From JABMOV01 sp964344305 (GTDB lineage: Bacteria > Fidelibacterota > Marinisomatia > Marinisomatales > JABMOV01), in assembly GCA_964344305.1 (NCBI GenBank), contig CAYFMT010000004.1:1-64000 (forward strand): a DNA stretch of 64,000 nt. Reading direction: 5' to 3'. How positions within the stretch are numbered: the stretch's first letter is position 1; the number at the start of each line of letters is the position of its first letter. A program made the translations under genes and the position numbers. Under the pieces are notes generated by a model. It was not told the origin of the DNA, did not search any database, and saw only the letters and a program-made list of their open reading frames with translations. Positions 17,737 through 27,785 of the stretch are shown here, piece by piece.

Positions 17737-19986
17737 CTATTTCACCATGACTATTTTATTGTTGATGACAGTACCATTGGTTTTTATCTGGTAGATATAC
17801 ATTCCGCTGGAAACACTGGTACCGTCTTCATGGAATCCAATCCAGGTAAATGTATGTAATCCGGCTTGCAGGATTCCTGAGACAAGTGTATTAATACGTG
17901 TTCCTGTAAGGTCATAGATATGCACCTGTACATCTGAAACGTCATCCAGTTTGAATTGAATATTTACAGAAGGGTTGAATGGATTGGGATATGCATGAAC
18001 CAACGATAATTCTGTTGGTAGGGTATTGTTTTTCCCATTTGATTCAGCGGTCAAGGTAATGAATGCAGCACCTTTTTCAACGGTTTGAGTTTGAACATTT
18101 ATGGGGTACCGATTCATTTCATGTCCTCCAATTCCTTTGGCTGATCCAGATTGTTCAGTTGCGACCTGATACGTGACACCATCGGTGGTTGATGAATATA
18201 GCTTCATGTTAACTGGATAACCGGTTACCACTTCGGCACCAACACAAATACCATCCTTGAATGCCCCAATTTCAGTCACAGGTTCAGAGGAATCCACTGT
18301 TTCAATAACCACTGGTAAATAATCCGCTTTAATTACCGGATCGAATACCATGGTTTCCCTGGGAATATAGGGATCATCATTGGTTTCCGATATATTCCAT
18401 TTGAAGTCAACCGGTTCTGATACATCAATGATATACATATTACCGTAAACAACTTTATAGCATTCCCGATTGGGATCTTCATCCACTTCACAATATTCAC
18501 TGATCGTGAACTCCCCATCACGATAGACCATAAACCAGTTTTCGCCTCGAATGGAGTTGAGATGATCTTTGACTCGATCTGGTAGGGCAGTGGATGGTGA
18601 TTGTGTATTGATGGGTGTATAGGTCACCCAGTTTAACCCTGCATGAAGGGATATTAGTACTTCCTCCGCTACCCGGTTACCAGATACGGGGAACGCAAAA
18701 TCAGAATAGATGGGATCGTCTATCGTTACTTTGTATCCAGCGGTACTTGAAACATTTTCAATTGGATCGCTGTACCAGGGATCCTCTGGCAACCAATGGG
18801 AGAATTCATGGTCTTCATTCTGCACTGAAATACTGGCAGCATCAATTAAATTGTCGTCAATATTCGTTAGGTAGGCCATGGCATCCACCAGAGGCGTAGA
18901 AACATTGTTATCCAGAACAGGGAAACCTATCCAGTTGGTCCCGGCATGGATTTCTTTCATTTCAATACCATCAAGGTAGTCAAAACCTTCTATCACCACC
19001 GGTTTTCCATTTGCAGGTAAATACACCATTGCATTATTGTTAAGCAAATGCCAACCATTACCGCTTTGTTGAGATGCAACAGCAGCATAGTTTTTTCCAT
19101 TGCTTGTGTTTAGGGTCCAGTATACAGTATGTGCCAAATCATCACCTGTTTCGTCATTGGATGCCGCACTACGGAATGCCCAGATGGCTTTACCATCTGT
19201 TAATACAAAGTTTTTGTGCAAATCCCAACTTCGAAATGTTGGATGATTTAATGCCTTTTGAATACTACGGGTAACATCCATGGCAGGATCTTCCATGATA
19301 TGTTTTAATATCCAGTAAAAATAGACTTCCGAATCAATGACATTTGCCCAACCTTCTTCAGTCCACCAATCTCCGCCACATCCAGCAACGTCACCATAGG
19401 TTTGAAATGAAAAATCGTTCTCATACATCCACGCATCTGTGATCCATAGGCGTAATAGCATTTTCTCATCCTCAGGAATTGTGCCGTTATGGGCAAATGA
19501 GTAAGTCTTGGCATTCTCGAAAACTTGTACAAATGGATGTGGATTAGGTAATTCTGTTGCATCACCCTCACCTGTGGCTCCACAACCGGAAGAGGCTTTT
19601 CGGATATGCCCAATAACACAATTTACTTCATCTGTACGATCATCATCATTTGGTTGGTTTAAACCCCCAAATCGAATTTCAGAAAATATCTCCCCAATAG
19701 TGTTTTGACTATCTGGTGAGTATGCAGGTTCATTAGAGTTCCAATGGGGTCCGTAGCCATCCTGGACAGCGTTGCCATAGATTCCATTGATATAATACCG
19801 TACACCCCATCCAGAACCGTGGTGCTGACTCTGAGTAACCATTGGAAACAGGCTTCCCATATCTGTACCATTTAATCCAGCCATGCTAGTACCGTTTGTT
19901 GCTAATACGCCATAAAATCGTGATCCATAAAGGTGGGGTGTATTAATGAGTGAAAACAGTATGATAGCTAGTAATTGGAATTTCAT
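17737..19986 (-). CDS. Exported class-II amidotransferase-like Ntn protein with T9SS domain
   Basis: 749 residues from the ATG at 19986, which has AGGAG 7 nt upstream; a longer frame to 20061 reads through a poly-A tract and is rejected. The signal peptide ends near HLYG (residue 21), leaving SRFYGVLATNG as the new N terminus. Class-II glutamine amidotransferase features follow: GHIRKASSG, PHPF, FAHNGTI, DSEVYF and LTDGKAIWAFR. The N-terminal nucleophile position, normally Cys, is Ser22 (codon TCA). After residue 330 come two related modules (each with HAGxNWI/V) and a type A T9SS sorting domain (AYPNPFNPSVN ... SSGMYIYQI). Probably a secreted amidohydrolase; the substrate is unknown. Confidence 0.78.
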   Translation of the reverse strand: MKFQLLAIILFSLINTPHLYGSRFYGVLATNGTSMAGLNGTDMGSLFPMVTQSQHHGSGWGVRYYINGIYGNAVQDGYGPHWNSNEPAYSPDSQNTIGEIFSEIRFGGLNQPNDDDRTDEVNCVIGHIRKASSGCGATGEGDATELPNPHPFVQVFENAKTYSFAHNGTIPEDEKMLLRLWITDAWMYENDFSFQTYGDVAGCGGDWWTEEGWANVIDSEVYFYWILKHIMEDPAMDVTRSIQKALNHPTFRSWDLHKNFVLTDGKAIWAFRSAASNDETGDDLAHTVYWTLNTSNGKNYAAVASQQSGNGWHLLNNNAMVYLPANGKPVVIEGFDYLDGIEMKEIHAGTNWIGFPVLDNNVSTPLVDAMAYLTNIDDNLIDAASISVQNEDHEFSHWLPEDPWYSDPIENVSSTAGYKVTIDDPIYSDFAFPVSGNRVAEEVLISLHAGLNWVTYTPINTQSPSTALPDRVKDHLNSIRGENWFMVYRDGEFTISEYCEVDEDPNRECYKVVYGNMYIIDVSEPVDFKWNISETNDDPYIPRETMVFDPVIKADYLPVVIETVDSSEPVTEIGAFKDGICVGAEVVTGYPVNMKLYSSTTDGVTYQVATEQSGSAKGIGGHEMNRYPINVQTQTVEKGAAFITLTAESNGKNNTLPTELSLVHAYPNPFNPSVNIQFKLDDVSDVQVHIYDLTGTRINTLVSGILQAGLHTFTWIGFHEDGTSVSSGMYIYQIKTNGTVINNKIVMVK

Positions 19987-20218
19987 AATTAACTCCTCTA
20001 AATATAGTTTATTGAATGTTGAATCGCTACAACTTACCAATTTGAAAAAAAAAAAAATCAAGAGCGATCATGAAATAAAATGGATTTCGTGTAATGAATC
20101 TATAGACTATTTAGAGGTATGACCGCCCTGTAAACTCCGTTAAATTCACCGGCTTATTTCGCATCAGAATACGCATCAACTTTTCGGAACTCAAATAGAA
20201 ATAACTCGTAGGCAGAAC

Positions 20219-20521
20219 ATGCCCCTGGAAAGTACCTATACAGAAGAACAACTGTTTAACCAGCTTATTTCATCCATTGTCCACAGTGTCTGGGTGGGGT
20301 TGGGACAGACTGAAAACCCATTGTCTCATGATGTAGAGATCAACCTGGATCAGGCTGCCACCAATATTGATATGCTGGACATGCTGTTCAAGCGAATGGA
20401 TGGGAATCTGAAAGAAGAGGAGGAACAATACCTGGATGATGTCCTCCGTGAACTGAAGTCCGTTTATTTCAAAGTCAAAGAATCGGAAGAGAACAAAACC
20501 TCTGAGGAAAACGTATCGTGA
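20219..20521 (+). CDS. DUF1844 protein
   Basis: 100 residues, acidic, helical. The pattern LFNQLISSIVHSVWVGLGQTEN followed by INLDQAATNIDMLDML and GNLKEEEEQYLDDVL matches DUF1844, a small cytosolic family of unknown function common in FCB and deltaproteobacteria. Its stop overlaps the GTG of the large membrane protein downstream (GTGA), so they form one operon. No SD is visible. It is transcribed divergently from the T9SS gene at 19986. Confidence 0.75.
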   Translation: MPLESTYTEEQLFNQLISSIVHSVWVGLGQTENPLSHDVEINLDQAATNIDMLDMLFKRMDGNLKEEEEQYLDDVLRELKSVYFKVKESEENKTSEENVS

Positions 20522-23451
20522 ATTATCCCCGAATGAATCAAATTATTGCAGCCATATCCCTGGTTGTGTCTTTTATTGTGTACTTTATGACAATGGCACC
20601 CACCGTCTCTTACTGGGATTGCGGTGAATTTATCGCCACGTCCTATATCCTGGGGGTTCCCCATCCTCCTGGAAGCCCACTATTCCTCATTGTTGGTCGC
20701 ATATTTTCCATGCTCCCTGTAAGTCCGGATATTGCTTTTCGGGTCAACCTTATGTCACCTATCGTAAGCGCTTTTGCTGTGATGCTTCTTTACCTCATTA
20801 TTGTTCAGGTCATTACTCATTGGAGAGGGCGCATAAAAACCACGGAAGATGCGGTGATTGCATTTGGATCCGCATTGATCGGAGCCATGGCATTTGCCTT
20901 TACGGACAGTCACTGGTTCAATGCTGTTGAATCAGAAGTGTATGCCGTGAGTACATTCTTCACAGCCATTGTAGTGTGGCTCATCCTGCACTGGTCCGAG
21001 CGGGCAGACGAGCCGGGACATGAACGGTACATCCTCATCATCGCATACATGATCGGTCTTGCAACGGGTGTTCACCTGTTAAACCTCCTCACCCTGCCAT
21101 TTATTGCCCTCATCATCTATTTCAGGAAAATGGATTTTGAATGGAAATCATTCCTCATTACCATGGCCATTACGGGGGTCACATTCATAATTATTCACAA
21201 TGGGATGATCAAGGGGATTCCAAAAATAGCAAAATTCATGGGACTTTTCGGTCTTGGTGTGGTTGTGGTTGCTGTATTTGCAGCCATGGTCTGGGCCATT
21301 ATGACCAGACACCAATTACTCTCGGTGATCTTTACATCCATGGTACTCATTCTCATTGGGTATTCAAGCTATACGCTGATCTTCGTTCGATCCAACCAGG
21401 AGCCGGCCATTGATGAGAATAACCCCGAAACCATTACAGCAGCTATTTCATACCTGGAACGCGAACAATACGGAGAAATCGGACAGTTCCCTCGAAAATA
21501 CGATGGGTTACCGGCCCAGCATGAAATTACCGGTCCGCCCACAAATGGCAGGGATTATTCTGCCGCACAGGATCGGAAATATGCGTTCTATAATATGGAT
21601 AAGCAGTGGGATTTCTTCTGGAATTACCAGGTAAAGAAAATGTACTGGCGATATTTCCTCTGGCAATTTGCAGGACGAGGACCATCCGTGGATCCCGGTG
21701 TCACAGCTTTTGGCGCCAATGCCCGGGAAGATGGGGTTGACTGGACACAATTCGGCATGCCCCTGGCATTTATACTGGGGCTTATTGGCATGATTTTCCA
21801 TTTTTACAGGGATGACAAGGAAGCATTCTCTCTCCTGTCACTTTTCTTCCTTACGGGGCTTGCTATTATTATGTACCTGAATCAGGATAACCCACAACCA
21901 AGGGAAAGGGATTATTCCTATGTAGGAAGTTTTCTCGCCTTTTCCATCTGGATAGGTGTGGGGGCTGCTGCCATCATGGAAAAAATAAAACAGTATATTA
22001 AAAATCCACAATTGACCCCACGATTGAATATGGCTGTAGCAGCATTTTTGATCATTGTTGTGCCCGGTGTTATGCTGAATGCCAATTATCATGAGCATGA
22101 TCGCAGCGGGAACTATGTAGCATGGGATTACAGCTACAATCTGCTACAGTCCGTTGAGCCAAATGGTATTATTTTCACCAATGGTGACAATGATACATTC
22201 CCACTCTGGTATTTGCAGGAAGTGGAGGGTGTCAGGAAAGATGTTACTGTAGCAAACCTTAGTTTGCTGAACACACCATGGTACATCAAACAGCTTCGGG
22301 ATTCACGTCCACGAGGAGAACGATTCATTACCATGACGGATGACCAGATCCGCGATCTCACATCAGGGCTTACACCGTGGAAGGCCCAAAAAGTGCGCAT
22401 CCCCGTCCAGGGTGAAGAAGGCGTGACCAATCTTGAATGGACGCTACGTCCCACCTTTGGTGGTCGTGCCCTAAAGGTACAGGACATGATGATCCTTCGC
22501 ATGATCGCTGACAGCCAGTTAAAAAACCCTGTTTATTTTGCCGTTACAGTTTCTCCCAGTAACCGATTGGGTTTGGAAGAATACCTGAGTATGGAAGGGC
22601 TGACCTTCAAGGTTAATTCGAAAAAGGTTGAGACCATCAATCCGGACAAAATGTACCAGAACCTGATGATAGATATTGGTGACAGAACATGGTCCGAGGA
22701 ATTCATCCCTGCGTCGAAAGTGCATCTGGAAGACGATCCCGATGCTCTGGTGTGGAACCAGGACTACCAGGAAGGCTACATGTTCCGCAATCTTGGGAAT
22801 GAAGAGGTGTACTACAATCCACAAATTATTCGCCTGCTCCAAAATTATCGAAGTGCCTATATGCAGCTTGCTGTTCATTATTATTTTAAATATCAGGACA
22901 CAAAAAAAGCAGAAGGTGAAGCAGCAGCTGAACCGTATAGACAACATGTGTTAAGCGTCATGAATAAAATGGAGGAAAATGTTCCCTCCAATACCATCCA
23001 CATGGATTCCAAGGATCTGTATTTCCAGGTAGGACAGTTGTATTATGATGTGGGAGCACCGGAAAAACTATCCAATATCTTAAGTGATCTATTGATGAGG
23101 AAGGATATTACGGTTCGTGATAAAATCCGTTACGGGTACTCGTATCTCCAGCAAATGCAGGATGCAGGTTCCGCAACGACCATCTTTGAAGACCTGTACA
23201 ACAATTACACAGCACTTGAAAAAGAAGTAAAAGCTCAGGGAGTGAATCGTGCGGGCTTGACCCAGAGACAATGGAATGACTGGCAACGGAATTATTCTGA
23301 GATATTTTCTGCACTGGTTCATTCTTACCAGGAGGTCGGACGGGTTGAAGATGCAAAAATGCTACTGTCAGACTGGGTGTCAAAGAATCCACAGGATTTA
23401 AAAGCCAAAGAGATGCTCGACGATTTATCCGACGGGAATAATCCCGGGTAA
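20518..23451 (+). CDS. DUF2723 (GT117-type) membrane glycosyltransferase with C-terminal helical repeats
   Basis: 977 residues. About twelve TM segments fill residues 8-530. The N-terminal loop YWDCGEFIATSYILGVPHPPG is the DUF2723 signature, with the Asp-Glu pair expected of GT-C glycosyltransferases. NQDNPQPRERDYSYVGSF is a second family motif. The soluble C-terminal third looks like TPR-type helices. DUF2723 relatives include TMEM260, an O-mannosyltransferase, and this family is widespread in FCB bacteria, so protein O-glycosylation in the periplasm is a reasonable prediction. The start is GTG at 20518, coupled to the DUF1844 stop. A GT2 glycosyltransferase follows 12 nt later. Confidence 0.82.
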   Translation: MNYPRMNQIIAAISLVVSFIVYFMTMAPTVSYWDCGEFIATSYILGVPHPPGSPLFLIVGRIFSMLPVSPDIAFRVNLMSPIVSAFAVMLLYLIIVQVITHWRGRIKTTEDAVIAFGSALIGAMAFAFTDSHWFNAVESEVYAVSTFFTAIVVWLILHWSERADEPGHERYILIIAYMIGLATGVHLLNLLTLPFIALIIYFRKMDFEWKSFLITMAITGVTFIIIHNGMIKGIPKIAKFMGLFGLGVVVVAVFAAMVWAIMTRHQLLSVIFTSMVLILIGYSSYTLIFVRSNQEPAIDENNPETITAAISYLEREQYGEIGQFPRKYDGLPAQHEITGPPTNGRDYSAAQDRKYAFYNMDKQWDFFWNYQVKKMYWRYFLWQFAGRGPSVDPGVTAFGANAREDGVDWTQFGMPLAFILGLIGMIFHFYRDDKEAFSLLSLFFLTGLAIIMYLNQDNPQPRERDYSYVGSFLAFSIWIGVGAAAIMEKIKQYIKNPQLTPRLNMAVAAFLIIVVPGVMLNANYHEHDRSGNYVAWDYSYNLLQSVEPNGIIFTNGDNDTFPLWYLQEVEGVRKDVTVANLSLLNTPWYIKQLRDSRPRGERFITMTDDQIRDLTSGLTPWKAQKVRIPVQGEEGVTNLEWTLRPTFGGRALKVQDMMILRMIADSQLKNPVYFAVTVSPSNRLGLEEYLSMEGLTFKVNSKKVETINPDKMYQNLMIDIGDRTWSEEFIPASKVHLEDDPDALVWNQDYQEGYMFRNLGNEEVYYNPQIIRLLQNYRSAYMQLAVHYYFKYQDTKKAEGEAAAEPYRQHVLSVMNKMEENVPSNTIHMDSKDLYFQVGQLYYDVGAPEKLSNILSDLLMRKDITVRDKIRYGYSYLQQMQDAGSATTIFEDLYNNYTALEKEVKAQGVNRAGLTQRQWNDWQRNYSEIFSALVHSYQEVGRVEDAKMLLSDWVSKNPQDLKAKEMLDDLSDGNNPG

Positions 23452-23463
23452 GCCACCAGCTTC

Positions 23464-24516
23464 GTGAGCAAGTCTCCCGAAAAAGTTTCCATTATTATCC
23501 CGCACTGGAACGGGATCGACATCCTGTCCGAGTGTCTGGATTCACTTTCTAATCTGGACTATACCCCCCTGGAGATCATTGTAGTGGACAATGCATCCAC
23601 TGATGGGAGCCAGGATTGGATCAAACAGAATCATCCCGACATCATCCTGATAGAAAATGAAGAAAATCACGGGTATGCAGGTGGATGCAATATTGGTGCA
23701 GGCAAAGCCACCGGCAACTATTTCGTTTTTTTAAACAATGATACTATTCAGGAAAAGAATTGGATCACTGAGCTTGTCAATTATATCCAAAAGAACCCAA
23801 CAGTTGGTGCTGTCCAACCTAAAATAATGAATTATTTCCAGCGGGACCTGTTTGATTATGCCGGCGGTTCCGGTGGAGAAATGGATATCCTCTGTTATCC
23901 TTTTGCCCGGGGACGTATTTTTGATACACAGGAGCAGGATAGGGGACAATATGACGAGGCGAAACGTGTGTTTTGGTCCTCAGGCACGGCCTTCCTAATT
24001 ATGAAAGAATTATTTGAAACAGCCGGTAGATTTGACGAAACGTTTTTTGCTCACATGGAAGAAATCGATCTTTGCTGGCGGGTCCAGAAATTGGGATTTG
24101 AAATCCATGTAGTACCTGATGCAATTGTCTATCATAAAAACGCGGTCACCCTTCCTAAACAATCCGTCATGAAGTACTACCTAAACCATAGAAACTCACT
24201 AATCATGCTGCTGGCGAACTATTCACCCCTTGTTGCGGTTTATCTTTTCCCCATTCGCATCATGCTGGATCTGGTTGCCATGCTTTATGCTTTGATCAGA
24301 AAAGACCTGAATCATGTCATTGGGATCATGAAGGCTCTAGGGTGGATCCTGTTTCATCCACAGGTCATAATAAAAAAGAGACGTGACAACTCTTTGCGGG
24401 GATTAAATATAAAAAATCTGAAACCAGGCGTTTTCTTCAGGGGAAGTATCGTTGTAGCCTACTACCTGCTAGGCAGAAAAACCTACGGGGAAATTGCCTC
24501 TAACCCTTCGAGATAA
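23464..24516 (+). CDS. Family 2 glycosyltransferase
   Basis: 350 residues. The GT-A core begins VSIIIPHWNGIDILSECLDS, with the nucleotide-binding VVDNASTDGS and the metal-binding FLNND (a DxD-like motif). The rhamnosyltransferase-like HMEEIDLCWR motif lies near 196. The C-terminal third has a hydrophobic segment (about 255-280) that may anchor it to the inner membrane. It likely adds a sugar to a lipid-linked or cell-surface glycan. The start is GTG at 23464. Its 3' end overlaps the convergent DUF4835 gene by 34 nt. Confidence 0.85.
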   Translation: MSKSPEKVSIIIPHWNGIDILSECLDSLSNLDYTPLEIIVVDNASTDGSQDWIKQNHPDIILIENEENHGYAGGCNIGAGKATGNYFVFLNNDTIQEKNWITELVNYIQKNPTVGAVQPKIMNYFQRDLFDYAGGSGGEMDILCYPFARGRIFDTQEQDRGQYDEAKRVFWSSGTAFLIMKELFETAGRFDETFFAHMEEIDLCWRVQKLGFEIHVVPDAIVYHKNAVTLPKQSVMKYYLNHRNSLIMLLANYSPLVAVYLFPIRIMLDLVAMLYALIRKDLNHVIGIMKALGWILFHPQVIIKKRRDNSLRGLNIKNLKPGVFFRGSIVVAYYLLGRKTYGEIASNPSR

Positions 24517-25334
24517 ATCTCTTCATTGTCCGGGTCATAGGACAATAATTCTTCTAGGTATTCCTCCTGATTAAGCATGACAAACATTTGTGTCAGATCG
24601 TGTGCATGCGCTTTGAGGAACTGTAGCGTATAACGATCCCTGGGGGCAAGATTAAAGGCTTCTTTTAATCCCTTGAAAAAATCCGCAAACTGTTTCATGG
24701 CTTCTTCTATATCACCATCCAAAACCAGATCTCTTGCATAATAGTACGCGAATTTCGCACGGCGGTACCCAAAATTACTGGTGATCTCATCCACGATATC
24801 TGACCGATTCTGCCATCCTTTGGAATAATCCGAATTTGCTCCGCGGATTGCAATGTTTCTTGCTTTTTCGTAGACAGATGTGCCACCGAGAGGATCATAG
24901 GTATCCATCTCTCCAGCCAGCATAACATAGGCATAAAATGCTAGGAATCCCGGCAAAGGATCAAACAGGACCGGATCAAAATACAGATTGGCTCCTTCGT
25001 TGTAAGGAAATTGGACAGATTTATCGAAGAATCGCTGATCATCGCCCAGTGTAAACAATGCCTGGCACTGATACACCATGCTTCCGCCCTTGGCGTTGGT
25101 GCTTTCAAAAATGAGCTGCACCTGTGGGACGAGATCCAGGTCTGTGAAATCTTCATCCCACAATGTCTGGGCATAAAACCGATCCACATCTTCCTTTAGC
25201 GTATATAATAGATGTCGATCACTGTCACGAAGCATGCGGCTATCCATGGTAAAAGAAACAGAATGGTATTGACCATTGAGAAGTGTACTGGATATGAGGG
25301 CAATGGGGAGGAAGTGGATGAACAGCTTTCGCAT
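24483..25334 (-). CDS. DUF4835 exported protein
   Basis: 283 residues from the ATG at 25334, giving a clean signal peptide (about 1-21). The body shows the DUF4835 pattern: VSFTMDSRML, Trp-rich LWDEDFTDLDLVPQVQL, FFDKSVQFPYNEG, YFDPVLFDPLPGFLAFYAYVMLAGEMDTYDPLGG. The family is confined mainly to FCB bacteria and is of unknown function. A longer reading to 25379 lacks a better start. Its tail overlaps the GT2 gene on the other strand by 34 nt, and it is divergent from the CCA-adding-type gene. Confidence 0.78.
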   Translation of the reverse strand: MRKLFIHFLPIALISSTLLNGQYHSVSFTMDSRMLRDSDRHLLYTLKEDVDRFYAQTLWDEDFTDLDLVPQVQLIFESTNAKGGSMVYQCQALFTLGDDQRFFDKSVQFPYNEGANLYFDPVLFDPLPGFLAFYAYVMLAGEMDTYDPLGGTSVYEKARNIAIRGANSDYSKGWQNRSDIVDEITSNFGYRRAKFAYYYARDLVLDGDIEEAMKQFADFFKGLKEAFNLAPRDRYTLQFLKAHAHDLTQMFVMLNQEEYLEELLSYDPDNEEIYLEGLEAISP

Positions 25335-25465
25335 GCGGCAAAAATAGATGGCTTTCCTGTTATGGTTCAAGTGAAACATGATTTAAGGTGAACCGATATT
25401 TAAAGGTTTGGTTCCTTGATGGTAAAAATATTCATCCTTCCCAAGTCAGGCTTGTAATTTATGAT

Positions 25466-26881
25466 ATGGTAAATATTCAGGAATTATTCAAAGATCATCC
25501 TGACGCGGCCCGTCTTCTTCGCCTTGCAGGACAACTGGGTGCTGAAGAGGAACTTGACGTTTATGTAGTTGGCGGCGTGGTCAGAGATATACTCATTGGA
25601 AAAGGCATTCATGAGATAGATTTGATGGTTGTGGGTGATGGTATTGCCTTTGCTGAAAAGCTGGCCAATAAAATGGGGATAAAAAAAATAGTTCCCTTCA
25701 AGCGATTTGGAACAGCCCAGATTCCCAATAAGGTTTTACCCGTTGAAGTGGCATCAGCAAGGACAGAATCCTATACATCGGGATCCAGGAAACCATCCAG
25801 TGTTAACCATACAGATGTGCAGGGTGACTTGATCCGAAGGGATTTTACCGTAAACGCCATGGCCATGGATATTCGGCCCAGTTCATTCGGTGACCTCCAC
25901 GACCCATTTCATGGCATCCAGGATTTAAGGCAGAAAAGGCTCGTGACGCCCCTTGACCCTGATGATACATTTTCTGATGATCCACTTCGCATGATGCGAG
26001 CAGCGTATTTTGCTTCAAAACTCGGATTTGAGATAGATCCTGCCACCTTTGACTCTATAAAACGTCAATGCAGTCGTATTGAAATAGTGTCATGGGAAAG
26101 AATTACAGCTGAAATCCTGAAAATCCTTGCCACTGATAAACCATCCATTGGACTCCTGATATTACAGGAAACAGGGTTGATGAAAATTGTATTTCCAGAG
26201 ATCCATGCCATGTACGGAATGGAACAGGCTACAGGATGGCACCACAAGGATGTTTTTTATCATACACTCCAGGTGGTGGATAATGCGGCTCAATTATCAG
26301 ATAAAATGGAAGTTCGGTTTGCAGCCCTTGTTCATGATATAGCCAAGCCTGTTACAAGGCGTATTGACAAGAATAAAGGTTACACATTTCATGGGCATGA
26401 TGCTGTTGGTGAACGCATGCTGGATAAGGTTGGATCCAGGATGAAATTATCCAATTCATTGAAAGACTATCTGAAAAAACTGACACTGCTCCACTTGCGT
26501 CCCATTGCACTTGCAAAGAAGGACATATCTGATTCTGCGGTTCGACGAGTCATGGTATCTGCAGGGGAAGACATTGATGACCTGATGACACTGTGTCGTG
26601 CGGACATTACCAGCAAGAACCCGGATAAGGTAAAAAAATACATGGGAAACTTTGAGCGGGTTGATGCTTTGATGAAAGACGTAGTAGAGCGTGATGCATT
26701 GAAAGCATTTCAATCTCCGGTGAGAGGCGATGTGATCATGAAGGAATGTGGATTAACAGAAGGCAAACAGGTTGGACAGATAAAATCAGCCATAGAGGAT
26801 GCTATCCTTGAAGGTGAAATCGAAAACTCGTATGACTCAGCGTTTGACTATATGATGAAAATCAAGGATTCCTTTTGGTAA
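25466..26881 (+). CDS. CCA tRNA nucleotidyltransferase / poly(A) polymerase family with HD domain
   Basis: 471 residues from the ATG at 25466; an upstream GTG at 25388 would add 26 residues before the conserved part. The polymerase-beta-type head carries VYVVGGVVRDILIG and the catalytic EIDLMVVGD, then RRDFTVNAMAMDI and DPLRMMRAAYFASKLGFE. A C-terminal HD domain (HHKDVFYHTLQ ... ALVHDIAKP ... HGHDAVGE) follows. The tRNA-Thr gene in this window does not encode CCA, consistent with a need for such an enzyme. Whether it adds CCA, only A, or poly(A) cannot be told. Confidence 0.88.
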   Translation: MVNIQELFKDHPDAARLLRLAGQLGAEEELDVYVVGGVVRDILIGKGIHEIDLMVVGDGIAFAEKLANKMGIKKIVPFKRFGTAQIPNKVLPVEVASARTESYTSGSRKPSSVNHTDVQGDLIRRDFTVNAMAMDIRPSSFGDLHDPFHGIQDLRQKRLVTPLDPDDTFSDDPLRMMRAAYFASKLGFEIDPATFDSIKRQCSRIEIVSWERITAEILKILATDKPSIGLLILQETGLMKIVFPEIHAMYGMEQATGWHHKDVFYHTLQVVDNAAQLSDKMEVRFAALVHDIAKPVTRRIDKNKGYTFHGHDAVGERMLDKVGSRMKLSNSLKDYLKKLTLLHLRPIALAKKDISDSAVRRVMVSAGEDIDDLMTLCRADITSKNPDKVKKYMGNFERVDALMKDVVERDALKAFQSPVRGDVIMKECGLTEGKQVGQIKSAIEDAILEGEIENSYDSAFDYMMKIKDSFW

Positions 26882-26888
26882 TTCAGGT

Positions 26889-26902
26889 TTCCAACGTTGG
26901 AA
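26889..26902. other. Perfect 14-bp palindrome downstream of the nucleotidyltransferase gene
   Basis: TTCCAACGTTGGAA is fully self-complementary and lies 8 nt after the stop codon. No T tract follows, so an operator or a weak transcript end are both possible. Confidence 0.4.
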
Positions 26903-26961
26903 TTTCCCCTAATTGGTTGACATCCTTTATTTAACAAACCGCTCGTAAAGGGCTCTAATCA

Positions 26962-26990
26962 TTGACGTAAGAATAAATTCCCGATAAACT
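26962..26990 (+). promoter_or_regulatory. Candidate promoter of the Yip1-TolC-adaptor-ABC operon
   Basis: TTGACG (26962-26967) and TAAACT (26985-26990) are separated by 17 bp. A start near 26997 would give an 80-nt leader ending in AGGAG before the ATG at 27078. This is a consensus match only. Confidence 0.35.
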
Positions 26991-27077
26991 CACGCGTAAT
27001 AAAACAGTCATTATCAAGAACATCCTTCACATGAATTTTTCTTTCCGGATCCTTTTTTTTAACCTCAGGAGTCATCC

Positions 27078-27785
27078 ATGAATATCCTCGCGTCCATCAT
27101 TAATCTATTTTTAGATCCATCAGATGCCTTTCAATCTCTGCAAAAACAGGACACAGCGAAAACAAGAACAATCCTACTTATTATACTTGTTTTCCTTGGT
27201 GTAATAAGTCTGGTTACATTGAAAGACTTGACCATGGAGTATCAATACGATCAGACCATCAACAGGATCGAATCCAATGATCGTATACCTGAGGAGCAAA
27301 AGGAGGAATTGCTACAAAAAGTGGATGAAGGATTTGAGAATCCAGGTACCGGGCAGATCATCATGATGTGGCTGACATCAGCCCTCAGTGTACCGGTCCG
27401 CGTCGTGTTTATGGCATTTATTGTCATGATCATAGGGAATTTCATTTTTGGGGGCGATCAAAAGTTCGGTGTATTGCTGAACATGACAGCATTGACTTAT
27501 ATGGTAGTGGTTCTTGAGTTGATTGTAAAAATACCGCTCATGCTGTATAAATGGTCTCTGGAAGTATACACGGGACTAGGATTGCTGGGCATTGGTGAAC
27601 CGGGAACATTCCTATTCCATTTCCTAAATGGGTTTGACCTGTTTGGTGCATGGAGGATCATCCTGTTAGGTATTGGAGCCGGGTTACTCTATGAGAAAAA
27701 ACCCGGAGGGTTTATTACAGCATTGTCCATATACTGGATCATACAATTATCTATTACAGCAGGAATAGGAGCAGCATTTAGTTGA
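27078..27785 (+). CDS. Yip1-family integral membrane protein
   Basis: 235 residues with about five TM segments and a short N-terminal segment MNILASIINLFLDPSDAFQ typical of bacterial Yip1 (PF04893) proteins. A charged, helical loop (about 55-85) separates TM1 and TM2. Function is unknown. AGGAG lies 6 nt before the ATG. The stop overlaps the tolC-family ATG (TGATG), tying it to the exporter operon, so it may assist assembly of that system (inference). Confidence 0.75.
   Translation: MNILASIINLFLDPSDAFQSLQKQDTAKTRTILLIILVFLGVISLVTLKDLTMEYQYDQTINRIESNDRIPEEQKEELLQKVDEGFENPGTGQIIMMWLTSALSVPVRVVFMAFIVMIIGNFIFGGDQKFGVLLNMTALTYMVVVLELIVKIPLMLYKWSLEVYTGLGLLGIGEPGTFLFHFLNGFDLFGAWRIILLGIGAGLLYEKKPGGFITALSIYWIIQLSITAGIGAAFS

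Noticed and set aside
19987..20061. N-terminal extension (MIFFFFK...) of the amidotransferase-like gene
   Set aside because: It is encoded by a 13-base A tract and spacer; the ATG at 19986 has an AGGAG and a proper signal peptide.
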